Of a stretch of DNA of 64,000 nucleotides, positions 53,123-62,913 are shown piece by piece. The notes under the pieces are model-generated. The model saw only the letters and a program-made list of their open reading frames with translations. It was not told the DNA's origin and searched no databases. Both the position numbers and the translations under genes were made by a program. Position 1 is the first letter of the stretch. Each line of letters begins with the position of its first letter. The stretch is from contig NZ_JAHFVL010000001.1 in assembly GCF_018599185.1 (NCBI RefSeq), positions 124,001 through 188,000 on the forward strand, in the 5' to 3' direction. This DNA comes from Rhodanobacter sp. LX-99. Lineage in GTDB: Bacteria > Pseudomonadota > Gammaproteobacteria > Xanthomonadales > Rhodanobacteraceae.

Positions 53123-54142
53123 ATGCGCAACACGACCCTCAACAACAAGACTCTCAACGTCGCCCTGTTTGCCGGCGCCCTGGCACTGGCCGCGATGGCT
53201 CCGGCACACGCCCAGATCCTGGGTGGCGGCGGCCTCACCGGCGGGATGAACGGCCCGATCCAATCCACGATGGGCCAGGTGGGCGGCCAGATCGGCGGCT
53301 CCGCGCGCGGCATGGGCAACCTCCATGCCCCCGACATCAACACGCGAGCTGCCGAACGGCGCGCCGAGCGCCTGCGTCAGCGCGCCGCCGCGACCGCCGC
53401 TTCGGCGACGGACACCGCCGCACAGGCCACCCGCCAGATGAATGGCCAGGCCGCCGCCGACACCGCAGCCGGCCTCACCGGTGCGGCCGGCGCCAACGCC
53501 GGCAACGGCAATAGCGCTGCGCTGGATGGCGCGGGGCAACTGGGCTCGTCTGCGGCCAGCGCGGTCGATACCTCAGGCACGCGCAATGCCGTAGCTGGCG
53601 CCGCGGACCAGGCCATCGGCCAATCGCGTTCAGCCGTCTCGACGGCCAAACGCGGCGCCCAGGGCGCACTGAACCGCGCGCAGAGCGCGGCCGGCAACGC
53701 CTCCGCGAACGCCGAAGGTGCAGCCGAGGGCTCGGCCACTGCCGGCCTTAGCGCCGCCCGCCAAGCCACCGCCAGCGGCACACAGTCGGCCCAGACCGCC
53801 GGCTCGCTCGGCATGGACGCGACCGGCAGCGCATCGCAGGCAACCTCGACCGGCTCGAACACCACCAGCACCCAGTCAGGCAGCGAAACGGCCCCGAAGC
53901 CGGGTCTGCTGCCGTCGGCGTCCAACGCCATGCGCAGCGCCGGTGACAAGACGATCGACGTGTCGGGCTCCGGCGCAGCCAACGGCAACACGAACGCCAA
54001 CGCCGGCTCGACCTCCGGCGCCAGTGGCTCGACCAACGCCAGCGGCCAGGCCCGCGCCCACGGCTCGGCCCGCAACGGCATCTCCACCTCGGCGCAGACC
54101 GACGGCGATGCCGGCGCCAGCGCGAACGCGCAGCAGCACTGA
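53123..54142 (+). CDS. Secreted low-complexity Ala/Gly/Ser/Asn-rich protein
   Basis: The 339-residue protein has a signal peptide cleaved after AHA (residue 30). The mature region is almost entirely Ala, Gly, Ser, Thr, Asn and Gln, without cysteine, and contains a charged patch near 75-95 (RAAERRAERLRQRAA). The C-terminal third is Asn/Gly/Ser-rich. It is probably disordered; no catalytic motif is visible. AGGAGGTCCTCCC precedes ATG 53123, so it is well translated. It follows the S8 protease gene by 106 bases and could be part of the same regulated unit; function is unknown. Confidence 0.82.
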   Translation: MRNTTLNNKTLNVALFAGALALAAMAPAHAQILGGGGLTGGMNGPIQSTMGQVGGQIGGSARGMGNLHAPDINTRAAERRAERLRQRAAATAASATDTAAQATRQMNGQAAADTAAGLTGAAGANAGNGNSAALDGAGQLGSSAASAVDTSGTRNAVAGAADQAIGQSRSAVSTAKRGAQGALNRAQSAAGNASANAEGAAEGSATAGLSAARQATASGTQSAQTAGSLGMDATGSASQATSTGSNTTSTQSGSETAPKPGLLPSASNAMRSAGDKTIDVSGSGAANGNTNANAGSTSGASGSTNASGQARAHGSARNGISTSAQTDGDAGASANAQQH

Positions 54143-54165
54143 GCCAGCAGCACCGTGAAAACCAG

Positions 54166-54191
54166 GAGCCCCCGCACGCGGGGGCTCTTTC
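54166..54191 (+). terminator. Terminator after the Ala-rich protein gene
   Basis: GAGCCCCCGC and GCGGGGGCTC form a ten-pair stem with a tight AC loop, followed by TTTCG. It also faces the end of hipA. Confidence 0.82.
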
Positions 54192-54290
54192 GTCGGCCCG
54201 GCAAATCCATCAGCCATGGCGCAATCGTCCCGCCTTGCGATTTCCGGCTTGGTCGGTGTCAGCACGCAGTCGAGTCCGGTTGCATGGAGA

Positions 54291-55565
54291 TCATGCCTGC
54301 AGGGAAGCAAGCAGGCGTTGCGCGTTACGGCTGATGGCTACCCGGGCTTTTTCGATCCGCGCCCGGCCAGCGCCCTGCTCCGTCAACATGCTCGCTGTAC
54401 CGGCCATGGCGTGCAGCACCAGGCCGGCAAGCTCGACCACCCGGCGCTGCACGAAACGCGGGGCATAGCCGGTCGCTTCGGCGAACCGTTGCCAGTCTGC
54501 GGCACTCACTTCGTCGATGCGCGCCGCGTTGCCGATGCCCAGCGCGGGCTTTCGTTCGATCAGCTGCTCCGATATCGCGATGGTCGGCACCAGATCGTAG
54601 AACGGCGCAAGGCGACGCAGGCCATCCGGGCCGCAAAGCAGGGCGAGGTTCTTGGCGTGTGCGTCGGCGTTGCCGATGATCACGTTGAAGATCACCCAGT
54701 CCAGCAACGCCTGCACGGCGATGGGACCCAGCCGCAGTTGCTGGCGGATCAAGTGGGCGCACAGGGCCAGCGTCGGACCGCCACCGGCTTCGTACTTGAG
54801 CTCGCCCGGATAGCCCAGCGCCTGGCAGAAGTCTTCCTGATGCAGGCGGGCGAGATCGCCGTTCTTCGCGACGTGGCGATCGTAGCGTTCGACCAGCAAT
54901 GCCTTGTGCCCGGCCACGGTGACGATCGAGGATGCTGCCACCTGCAGGCCTGCCGCACGCGCGAGCGCGAGGCCGAACGCCTCGAAATCGCGCAGGCCGC
55001 GGATGCGCAGGCTGTCCGGCTTGAGGATGTGCGTGGTGATCTCGCCGATCACGGGGAGCCGGATGGAACCGTCGGCGCCGAGCACGACGGCGATCTTGTC
55101 CTGTGCACCGGCGAGCGACAGCCTGCGCGGTGTACCCATCAGCGCCAGGGAAGCCTCGCCGGTCTCGCCACCCTGTGCGACGAGCAAGGTTTCCAGGTCC
55201 AGCGAGACATCCGCTGGGCCGGCCACGGTGGCATCGGGCGACACGATGCTGACCGCACCGGCGCACTCGCCGCCGATCGCGGCCAGCAACTCGAAGTCGT
55301 CCCACACCGAGATGCGCAGCCGCGCCGCAATGGCCTCGCGCACCGGGCCTTCGGGCAACAGGTTGCCGAACCAGTTGCGGGTCAGGGCACCGACAAACGG
55401 CTCCGCGCGCAGTGGCAGGCTCACCGACAAGGCGACCGGCTGCACCGACGCCAGGTACTCGGCGGCGTAGGTGAAACGCCAATCCTCCGGCGCGCGGACT
55501 TCGCCGGCGATGCCCAACTCGCCTACATGCCGGTCGAACAGCCGGACCTGGAGCTTGTCGGTCAC
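54291..55565 (-). CDS. hipA: HipA-family serine/threonine kinase toxin
   Basis: E. coli HipA phosphorylates glutamyl-tRNA synthetase and induces persistence. The 424-residue protein has the HipA N-terminal domain (LRAEPFVGALTRNWFGNLLPEG), ATP-loop SLAGAQDK at 150-157, THILKP at 178-183, catalytic GNADAHAKN (Asp301, Asn306), and YDLVP (Asp324). Start GTG 55565 overlaps the hipB stop (GTGA), so the toxin is translated only after the antitoxin. Kinase residues are intact, so it should be active; the target is not known. Confidence 0.94.
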   Translation of the reverse strand: MTDKLQVRLFDRHVGELGIAGEVRAPEDWRFTYAAEYLASVQPVALSVSLPLRAEPFVGALTRNWFGNLLPEGPVREAIAARLRISVWDDFELLAAIGGECAGAVSIVSPDATVAGPADVSLDLETLLVAQGGETGEASLALMGTPRRLSLAGAQDKIAVVLGADGSIRLPVIGEITTHILKPDSLRIRGLRDFEAFGLALARAAGLQVAASSIVTVAGHKALLVERYDRHVAKNGDLARLHQEDFCQALGYPGELKYEAGGGPTLALCAHLIRQQLRLGPIAVQALLDWVIFNVIIGNADAHAKNLALLCGPDGLRRLAPFYDLVPTIAISEQLIERKPALGIGNAARIDEVSAADWQRFAEATGYAPRFVQRRVVELAGLVLHAMAGTASMLTEQGAGRARIEKARVAISRNAQRLLASLQA

Positions 55566-55810
55566 GGCCCGCCTCCGACCTGTATGCGCAGACCCAGCAC
55601 GGCAAGCACCCCAAGCACCTTGTTCAAGGCCACGTTGGGCTTGCCTCGTTCCAGTTCGCTGATGAAGCGCAACCCCGTGCCTGACAGGCCGGCCAACTGG
55701 GTTTGCGTCAGGCCATGCCGTCGACGTGCCTCGCGAATGGCCTGCGCAATCATCTCGACGTCGGGAGAGACCGCTGGGCCTTTTCCCGATCGGGGTAATG
55801 GCGTGTTCAT
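55562..55810 (-). CDS. hipB: HipB-family antitoxin and repressor
   Basis: The 82-residue protein has a single XRE-type helix-turn-helix domain (IAQAIREARRRHGLTQTQLAGLSGTGLRFISELERGK) and a short C-terminal strand (GLRIQV) for dimer formation. It neutralises HipA and represses the operon. ATG 55810 is the only start before the domain with the operators just upstream. One of three operator-like palindromes lies within its first codons. Confidence 0.93.
   Translation of the reverse strand: MNTPLPRSGKGPAVSPDVEMIAQAIREARRRHGLTQTQLAGLSGTGLRFISELERGKPNVALNKVLGVLAVLGLRIQVGGGP
55781..55798. promoter_or_regulatory. hip operator O3 (inside hipB)
   Basis: TTTTCCCG, AT, CGGGGTAA is an imperfect inverted repeat related to O1, centred at 55789.5, 49 bases from the O1 centre. 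It lies in hipB codons 5-10. Confidence 0.55.
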
Positions 55811-55827
55811 GGTCGTCCGCCACGAGT

Positions 55828-55849
55828 AATTATCCCGACCGGGATAATT
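55828..55849. promoter_or_regulatory. hip operator O1
   Basis: AATTATCCCG and CGGGATAATT flank AC: a perfect 10-base inverted repeat centred at 55838.5. The TATCC...GGATA core resembles E. coli hip operators, but the core spacing is six rather than eight bases. It overlaps the predicted -10 element. Confidence 0.82.
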
Positions 55850-55872
55850 GTTCATGCAACCGGGCGAGTCAA
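55844..55872 (-). promoter_or_regulatory. Predicted hipBA promoter
   Basis: Minus-strand TTGACT (55872-55867) and AATTAT (55849-55844) are spaced 17 bases. The -35 lies between operators O2 and O1, and the -10 falls in O1, so HipB binding would block the polymerase. Confidence 0.55.
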
Positions 55873-55876
55873 GAGA

Positions 55877-55898
55877 AATTATCCCGATCGGGAACAAT
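55877..55898. promoter_or_regulatory. hip operator O2
   Basis: AATTATCCCG, AT, CGGGAACAAT is an imperfect palindrome centred at 55887.5, again 49 bases from O1. It lies upstream of the predicted -35. Confidence 0.7.
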
Positions 55899-55981
55899 GA
55901 TTGAACTGATGGGCGCAGCTTGGCTGTGGAGCGAAAAGCCTCGCAATAGATAGGAAGACTCGAAACAACCGCCTTTTTGCT

Positions 55982-56085
55982 CGTCATTCCCGCGAAAGCG
56001 GGAAGAGCTTTACAACAGCGAAGCTGGTCATCCATTTCGATCCCGCGGAACAGCAACCTGGATTCCCGCTTTCGCGGGAATGACG
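55982..56085. repeat. REP-like inverted pair
   Basis: Two 23-base arms are exact inverted copies at 55982-56004 and 56063-56085, separated by 58 bases. Each arm is itself a hairpin: TTCCCGC, GAAA, GCGGGAA. The bases between show no gene. This resembles BIME-type pairs of REP sequences mobilised by RAYT transposases; no transposase is nearby. It fills most of the gap between hipB and alr, which otherwise holds only the hip operators. Confidence 0.85.
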
Positions 56086-56150
56086 TCATCGGGCGAGTCG
56101 AGATTGCCTTGAAGAGCTTTCCCTGCCGGCAGCGGAGGAATTGGCATGCC

Positions 56151-57224
56151 TCACTCGCCGACGTAATTGCGCGGCACGCGCTTCAGTCCGCACAGCAGCT
56201 GGTAGGCGCTGCTTTCGCTGTGCAGTGCCAGTTCGCTGACCGATACCTGCCTGCCCCACAGTTCGACCTCGCTGCCGAGGCCGGCGGCGGGATGGTCGGT
56301 GAGGTCGACGGTGAGCATGTCCATCGACACGCGGCCGACCAGTGCGCCGGGCCGGCCGTCGATGACGACCGGAGTGCCGTTGGGGGCGAATTGCGGGTAG
56401 CCGTCGGCGTAGCCCATCGCAACGACGCCGATGCGGCTGGGGCGCGAGGTGACGAAATGCGCGCCGTAGCCGATCGGTTCGCCTGCCGCCAGTTCGCGCA
56501 CCCCGATCACCTTCGAGGTCACCGTCATCACCGGCTGCAGGCGGTCGGCGACCGGATGCGGGCCGGCGAACGGCGTGGCGCCGTACAGCATCAGGCCCGG
56601 CCGCGCCCACTCGCCCTGCGCGGTGGGCCAGCCGAGCAGCGCGGGGGAATTGCCGAGGCTGGCGGGCAAGTGCAGCTCGTCGCACACCTGGTGGAACAGC
56701 GCCAGTTGCTCGTCGGTACGCGCGCAGTCGAGTTCGTCGGCGCGGGCGAAGTGGGTCATCGCCACCACCTCGCGCACCTGCGGCATGGCCTGCAGGCGCT
56801 GCAGGCTGGCGCGGTAGTCCGCCGCGGCCAGGCCGAGCCGGTGCATGCCCGAATCCAGCTTCAGCCAGAGCGTGAATGGCCTGCTCGGGCGCGCGCGCTC
56901 GATCGCGTCGATCTGCCACTCGGCCTGCACCACGCACCACAGGTCGTGGGCGTCGATCAGCGCCAGTTCGTCGGCTTCGAAGAAACCTTCCAGCAGCAGG
57001 ATCGGCGCGCGGATGCCGGCTTCGCGCAGTTCCAATGCTTCCTCGATGCAGGCCACCGCGAAACCGTCGGCTTCGCCTTCCAGTGCCTGCGCGCAGCGCA
57101 CGGCGCCGTGACCGTAGGCGTCGGCCTTGACCACGGCCAGCGCCTTGCGCCCGCCCAGTTCGCGCGCCAGGCGGTAGTTATGGCGCAGGGCGGCCAGGTC
57201 GATCAGGGCACGTGCCGGGCGCAT
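56151..57224 (-). CDS. alr: Alanine racemase
   Basis: Alr interconverts L- and D-alanine with PLP. The 357-residue protein has the PLP lysine Lys33 ([15 protein letters not shown]), a TIM barrel, and a C-terminal beta domain with the second base tyrosine in IGYGAHF and [26 protein letters not shown] is also conserved. Its start shares one base with dadA's stop (TGATG), so it is the catabolic DadX-type partner in a dadA-alr operon. Confidence 0.96.
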   Translation of the reverse strand: MRPARALIDLAALRHNYRLARELGGRKALAVVKADAYGHGAVRCAQALEGEADGFAVACIEEALELREAGIRAPILLLEGFFEADELALIDAHDLWCVVQAEWQIDAIERARPSRPFTLWLKLDSGMHRLGLAAADYRASLQRLQAMPQVREVVAMTHFARADELDCARTDEQLALFHQVCDELHLPASLGNSPALLGWPTAQGEWARPGLMLYGATPFAGPHPVADRLQPVMTVTSKVIGVRELAAGEPIGYGAHFVTSRPSRIGVVAMGYADGYPQFAPNGTPVVIDGRPGALVGRVSMDMLTVDLTDHPAAGLGSEVELWGRQVSVSELALHSESSAYQLLCGLKRVPRNYVGE

Positions 57225-58504
57225 CAGGCGTGGACTCCCGCAGTGGGGCGTGAACTGTAGCGCGAGATGTCCAGGCCCTCGCTGCTGATCTGCGGTTTGC
57301 GCCCGGCGATCAGGTCGGCCAGGTAGCGGCCGGAACCGCAGGCCATGGTCCAGCCCAGGGTGCCGTGGCCGGTGTTGAGGTAGAGGTTGTCCAGCCGGGT
57401 GACGCCGACCACCGGCGTGCCGTCCGGCGTGGCCGGGCGCAGGCCGGTCCAGAAGGTGGATCGGCTCAGGTCGCCGCCGCACGGGTACAAGTCGCCGACC
57501 ACTTTTTCCAGGGTGGCGCGGCGGCGCGGCGACAGCGACAGGTCGAAGCCGGACACCTCGGCCATGCCGCCGACGCGGATGCGCTGGTCGAAGCGGGTCA
57601 CCGCCACCTTGTAGGTTTCGTCGAGGATGGTGGACGTGGGCGCCATCGCCGGATCGGTGATCGGCAGGGTCAGCGAATAGCCCTTCAGCGGGTACACCGG
57701 CAGGCGGATGCCCAGCGGCGCCAGCAGCCGCGGCGTATAGCTGCCCAGCGCCAGCACGTAGCGGTCGGCGCGTTCGAGCTTGCCGTCGATGCGCACGCCG
57801 GTGAGGCGGCCGCCGTCGTGTTCGAGTTTTTCCACGGTGGTGCCGAAACGGAACTCGACGCCGGCCGCCTGCGCCCGCGCGGCGAGCAGGCGGGTGAACA
57901 GCTCGCAGTCGCCGGTCTGGTCGTTCGGCAGGCGCAGCGCGCCGCTGAGCTGGTCGACCACCGCGACCAGCGCCGGCTCCACCCGCACGATGCCGGCGCG
58001 GTCGAGCAGTTCGTACGGCACGCCGTACTGCTCGAGCACGGCGATGTCCTTGGCCGCGTCGTCCAGCTGCGCCTGAGTGCGGAACAGCTGCACGGTGCCG
58101 AGTTGGCGGCCTTCGTAATCCAGCCCGGTTTCGGCGCGCAATTCGTCCATGCAGTCGCGGCTGTATTCGGACAGGCGCACCATGCGCGCCTTGTTGATTG
58201 CGTAGCGGCTGGCGGTGCAGTTGCGCAGCATCTGCAGCAGCCACAGGTATTGCTGCGGGTCGAGGCCGGGCCGGATCGCCAGCGGCGCGTGGCGCATGAA
58301 CAACCACTTCAAGGCCTTCAGCGGCACGCCGGGAGCGGCCCACGGCGAGGCGTAGCCGGGCGAGATCTGGCCGGCGTTGGCGAAGCTGGTTTCGCGTGCC
58401 GGCGCGCTTTCGCGATCCACCACGGTCACCTCGAAACCGGCCTGCGCCAGGTACCACGCGCTGCACGTTCCGATCACGCCGCTGCCCAATATCAGTACCC
58501 GCAT
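57224..58504 (-). CDS. dadA: D-amino acid dehydrogenase, small subunit
   Basis: DadA oxidises D-alanine to pyruvate, feeding electrons to the respiratory chain. The 426-residue FAD protein opens [32 protein letters not shown] (dinucleotide motif). It has [21 protein letters not shown] and the C-terminal [21 protein letters not shown] 58504 places this motif at the N-terminus; upstream extension is not supported. It is divergent from the Lrp-type gene, which likely controls it. Confidence 0.96.
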   Translation of the reverse strand: MRVLILGSGVIGTCSAWYLAQAGFEVTVVDRESAPARETSFANAGQISPGYASPWAAPGVPLKALKWLFMRHAPLAIRPGLDPQQYLWLLQMLRNCTASRYAINKARMVRLSEYSRDCMDELRAETGLDYEGRQLGTVQLFRTQAQLDDAAKDIAVLEQYGVPYELLDRAGIVRVEPALVAVVDQLSGALRLPNDQTGDCELFTRLLAARAQAAGVEFRFGTTVEKLEHDGGRLTGVRIDGKLERADRYVLALGSYTPRLLAPLGIRLPVYPLKGYSLTLPITDPAMAPTSTILDETYKVAVTRFDQRIRVGGMAEVSGFDLSLSPRRRATLEKVVGDLYPCGGDLSRSTFWTGLRPATPDGTPVVGVTRLDNLYLNTGHGTLGWTMACGSGRYLADLIAGRKPQISSEGLDISRYSSRPTAGVHA

Positions 58505-58611
58505 CGCGCTCCCCTTCCGCCGGTTGGCCTGCGGCCAGCCGCAGGAATGATCCCGAGGAGTATAGGAACGATCGACCAATCTTATTTTCTGTCTTTCGCC
58601 ATGTTAGCGGG

Positions 58612-58633
58612 TAAAATCACTGCCATATTGGCA
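58612..58633 (+). promoter_or_regulatory. Likely dadR promoter with overlapping palindrome
   Basis: TAAAAT (58612-58617) is a good -10, and TGCCA, TAT, TGGCA (58621-58633) is a small palindrome at the expected start point. The palindrome may be an Lrp-type binding site for autoregulation. Confidence 0.5.
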
Positions 58634-58648
58634 ATCCTTGGTGATCCC

Positions 58649-59161
58649 ATGGCGGTGAAACGGCGGGAATTCGACAAAATCGACCGGAAAATCCTCCGGG
58701 TGTTGCAGGACGAGGGACGGATCTCGTTCACCGAGCTGGGCGAGCGGGTCGGCTTGTCCACCACGCCGTGCACCGAGCGCGTGCGCCGGCTGGAGCGCGA
58801 CGGCGTGATCACCGGCTACCACGCGCGGCTCGACCCGCACCTGGTCGGCGCCGGCCTGCTGGTGTTCGTGGAGATCAGCCTGGCGTACAAGTCGGGCAAC
58901 ATCTTCGAGGAATTCCGCAACGCCGCGCTGCGCCTGCCCAACGTGCTGGAGTGCCACCTCGTCTCGGGCGCGTTCGACTACCTGATCAAGGCGCGCATCT
59001 CCGGCATGGCCTCGTACCGCAAGCTGCTCGGCAACACCTTGCTGACCTTGCCGAACGTGCGCGATTCGAAAAGCTACATCGTGATGGAAGAGGTCAAGGA
59101 GACGCTCAGCCTGCCGGTGGGCGAGCGCGGCGGGCGCAGCGAAGGCGACGCCGCGGGGTAG
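58649..59161 (+). CDS. dadR: Lrp/AsnC-family regulator, probable DadR
   Basis: The 170-residue protein has an N-terminal helix-turn-helix (FDKIDRKILRVLQDEGRISFTELGERVGLSTTPCTERVRRLERDGVI) and a C-terminal RAM effector domain (LLVFVEISLAYKSGN ... HLVSGAFDYLIKARI). In Pseudomonas and Salmonella-type systems a divergent Lrp relative activates dadAX with alanine. That context is kept here, so DadR is inferred from position. Confidence 0.88.
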   Translation: MAVKRREFDKIDRKILRVLQDEGRISFTELGERVGLSTTPCTERVRRLERDGVITGYHARLDPHLVGAGLLVFVEISLAYKSGNIFEEFRNAALRLPNVLECHLVSGAFDYLIKARISGMASYRKLLGNTLLTLPNVRDSKSYIVMEEVKETLSLPVGERGGRSEGDAAG

Positions 59162-59189
59162 CAGGAAACCGATCCACCGACCGAAACGG

Positions 59190-59214
59190 ACAGACCCCGC
59201 ATGGCGGGGTCTGT
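59190..59214. terminator. Hairpin between dadR and purA
   Basis: ACAGACCCCGC and GCGGGGTCTGT form an 11-pair stem with loop ATG. It lies between convergent genes but lacks a T run on either strand. Confidence 0.6.
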
Positions 59215-59244
59215 CGGCGTAATGCAACGACGGTGTGGCGGCAA

Positions 59245-60543
<1,299 letters not shown>

Positions 60544-60600
60544 TTACTCCGAGATGTTCTCGCTCAGGTTTGTGGCGTCCCGTCGGCGGGACCACACGTA

Positions 60601-60783
60601 TCAATGGAAAAACTGCAACAGCACCAGCCCGACCGCCATGGCGCCGGCGCCGAACAGCCGCAAGGTGCGCGGCGGCAGCTTCAGCGCCTCGCGCACCATC
60701 GCCTGCCAGCCTTGCGGCGCCGCGAACAGCAGCAGGCCCTCGATCACCAGCATCAGGCACAGCGCGGCTGTCAGCTGGTGCAT
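60601..60783 (-). CDS. Small DUF2065 membrane protein (YjeT-like)
   Basis: The 60-residue protein has two membrane helices (LTAALCLMLVIEGLLLFAAP and LRLFGAGAMAVGLVLLQFF). DUF2065/YjeT proteins are encoded between hflC and purA in many gammaproteobacteria, as here. Function is unknown. Its start is 10 bases after the hflC stop. Confidence 0.9.
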   Translation of the reverse strand: MHQLTAALCLMLVIEGLLLFAAPQGWQAMVREALKLPPRTLRLFGAGAMAVGLVLLQFFH

Positions 60784-60793
60784 CGGGGCCGAC

Positions 60794-61663
60794 TCAGCGT
60801 TTCTGCGCGGGCTGTTCGAAGTAGCGCAGGAATTCGTCGTCGGGCTTCAGGATCAGCACGCCCTTGCCGTCCTCGAACGAACTACGGTACGCGGCGAGGC
60901 TGCGGTAGAACGTGAAGAATTCAGGGTCCTGGGTGTACGCCTGCGCGTAGATGGCGGCTGCTTCCGCGTCGCCCTCGCCCTTCACCTTGGCCGCGTCGCG
61001 CTGGGCATCGGCGCGCAGCACCTGGCCCTGGCGATCGGCGTCGGCCTGGATCGTCTCGGCCGATTCCTGGCCGGTGAAGCGCAGTTCGTTGGCCAGCTGC
61101 AGGCGCTCGGCGCGCATGCGCTTGTACACCGATTCGCTCACCTCGTTCGGCAGGTCGATGCGCTTGATGCGCACGTCGACCACGGCGATGCCGAGGTTCT
61201 TGCGCGCCGAGGCGTCGGTCTGCGCACGCACGCGCTCGGTGATGTCCTTGCGCCCGCCGGAGATCAGGTCGGGCAAGGTGCGCGCGTTGAACTCGAAGCG
61301 CAGCGCGTCCTTCACGATCGGGGTCAGCCGCTGTGCCGCCTGCAGCTGGTCGCCGCCGGTGGCGCGGTAGTACGCGGCGTTGTCGGCGACGCGCCACTTC
61401 ACGTAGAAATCGACGTTGACGCTCTTCTTTTCGGAGGTGAAATAGCGCTCCGGCGGCGCGTCCAACGACAGGATGCGCTTGTCGAAATGCATCACCTGCT
61501 GGATCACCGGGAGCTTGAAGTGCAGGCCCGGCTGGTAGTCGGTGTGCACGATGCGGCCGAACTGCAGCAGCAGCGCGCTGTGCCCCTCGCTGACCACGAA
61601 CATGCTGTTGAGGCCAAGCAGGACCACCAGGACCGCGATGACGATGGAACTGATCTTCATCAT
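60794..61663 (-). CDS. hflC: HflC, regulator of FtsH protease
   Basis: The 289-residue SPFH-domain protein has an N-terminal membrane anchor (ISSIVIAVLVVLLGLNSMFVV), the SPFH domain with FGRIVHTDYQPGLHFKLP, and a long helical region (DAQRDAAKVKGEGDAEAAAIYAQAY). It forms a cage with HflK around FtsH in the periplasm. Its ATG overlaps the hflK stop by four bases. Confidence 0.96.
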   Translation of the reverse strand: MMKISSIVIAVLVVLLGLNSMFVVSEGHSALLLQFGRIVHTDYQPGLHFKLPVIQQVMHFDKRILSLDAPPERYFTSEKKSVNVDFYVKWRVADNAAYYRATGGDQLQAAQRLTPIVKDALRFEFNARTLPDLISGGRKDITERVRAQTDASARKNLGIAVVDVRIKRIDLPNEVSESVYKRMRAERLQLANELRFTGQESAETIQADADRQGQVLRADAQRDAAKVKGEGDAEAAAIYAQAYTQDPEFFTFYRSLAAYRSSFEDGKGVLILKPDDEFLRYFEQPAQKR

Positions 61664-62733
61664 GGCTGCGTCCCCTTGTCGGCCGCACTGCCGGCCGGCG
61701 GCGGCGACACCACCGCACCGGTCGTGCCCGCATCGGGCTGCGCCGCGGCCGGCGTGCCCTGCAGCGCCGGCAGGTTGATGATGTTGCGGCCGCCGGAGCC
61801 GTCGATCACCTTGGGGTTCTTCGCCATCACCTGTTCCATCGTTTCCAGCCACAGCCGCTTGCGGGTCACTTCCGGCGCGGCCCTGTACTGCTTCAGCAGC
61901 AATTCGAAGCGGGCGGCGTCGCCGGTGGCCCGGGCCACGCGCTCGGCCTTGTAGCCGGCCGCCTCGGCGGCGATGCGCGCGGCATCGCCGCGTGCCACCG
62001 GCACCACCTTGCTGGCGTAGGCCAGAGCGGCGTTCTCGATGCTCTGCTTGTCTTCGCGGGCGTTGTTGACGTCGTCGAACGCGTCCCTCACCTCGTTCGG
62101 CGGCGCCACGTTCTGGAAACTGACTTCGGTGACACGCAGGCCGGAGTCGTAGGTGTCCAGGGTCTTCTGCAGGGTTTCCTGCGCCTGGGCGACCAGGCTG
62201 GCGCCGGCGGCGGACAGGATCTGGTCCATGTCGCTGCTGCCGATCGCCGAGCGCACGGCGGCCTCGGCGGCGGCGCCGATGGTGCCGTCCGGATCGTTCA
62301 GCGAGAACAGGTACTTGCGCGAATCGTCCACCTGGTACTGCACGGTGAAGTCGATCGTGATGATGTTCTCGTCCTTGGTCAGCATCGCCACCTTGTCGGT
62401 GACCGAGCGGATCCGCGTGGCCTCGACCTTGGTGACCGACTCGATCGGCTGCGGCAGCTTCAGGTGGAAGCCCGGCGGCAAGGTGCGCGAATACTCGCCG
62501 AAGCGCAGCACCACGCCGGCCTGGCGCGCGCCGATGATGGTGTAGCTGCTGAACAGCAGGCCGACCACCAGCACCACCGCCACGCCGGTGAGGATGCTGC
62601 CGGGGCCTTGCCCCATCTTGCCCAGGCGCTTCCTGGCGTTGTTGAGCAGGTCGTCCAGCGGCGACTTGCCGCCTTGGCGATTCCTGTTCCACGGATCACG
62701 TTGCCCGTTGTTGCCGGGTTCATTCCATGCCAC
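61660..62733 (-). CDS. hflK: HflK, regulator of FtsH protease
   Basis: The 357-residue partner of HflC has a Gly/Asn/Arg-rich cytosolic start (AWNEPGNNGQRDPWNRNRQGG), a membrane helix (about 48-66), an SPFH domain (GVVLRFGEYSRTLPPGFHLKLPQPIE) and a helical stalk. The Ala/Pro-rich C-terminal tail is typical. It follows hflX by 180 bases, which show no gene. Confidence 0.96.
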   Translation of the reverse strand: MAWNEPGNNGQRDPWNRNRQGGKSPLDDLLNNARKRLGKMGQGPGSILTGVAVVLVVGLLFSSYTIIGARQAGVVLRFGEYSRTLPPGFHLKLPQPIESVTKVEATRIRSVTDKVAMLTKDENIITIDFTVQYQVDDSRKYLFSLNDPDGTIGAAAEAAVRSAIGSSDMDQILSAAGASLVAQAQETLQKTLDTYDSGLRVTEVSFQNVAPPNEVRDAFDDVNNAREDKQSIENAALAYASKVVPVARGDAARIAAEAAGYKAERVARATGDAARFELLLKQYRAAPEVTRKRLWLETMEQVMAKNPKVIDGSGGRNIINLPALQGTPAAAQPDAGTTGAVVSPPPAGSAADKGTQP

Positions 62734-62913
62734 GAGTCAGTCTCCTAGGGGCCGTCGGGAGGCCGGCAACCACGGCCGGAACACGCGTTGCACCGGGTTA
62801 CACATGAGATTCAGCCAAAGCTGTCGGGGTGCCGCGCCGGCCGTCTTTCGGGGCCGCGCAAACGTTGGGGATTCTAGCAGAGCGCGGCCGACGCCGCGCG
62901 CCGTGCGCTGGCG

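Noticed and set aside
56151..58466. A fusion of dadA-region sequence with alanine racemase
   Set aside because: The upstream portion is a shadow of dadA in another frame; alr has a standard start at 57224 overlapping the dadA stop.
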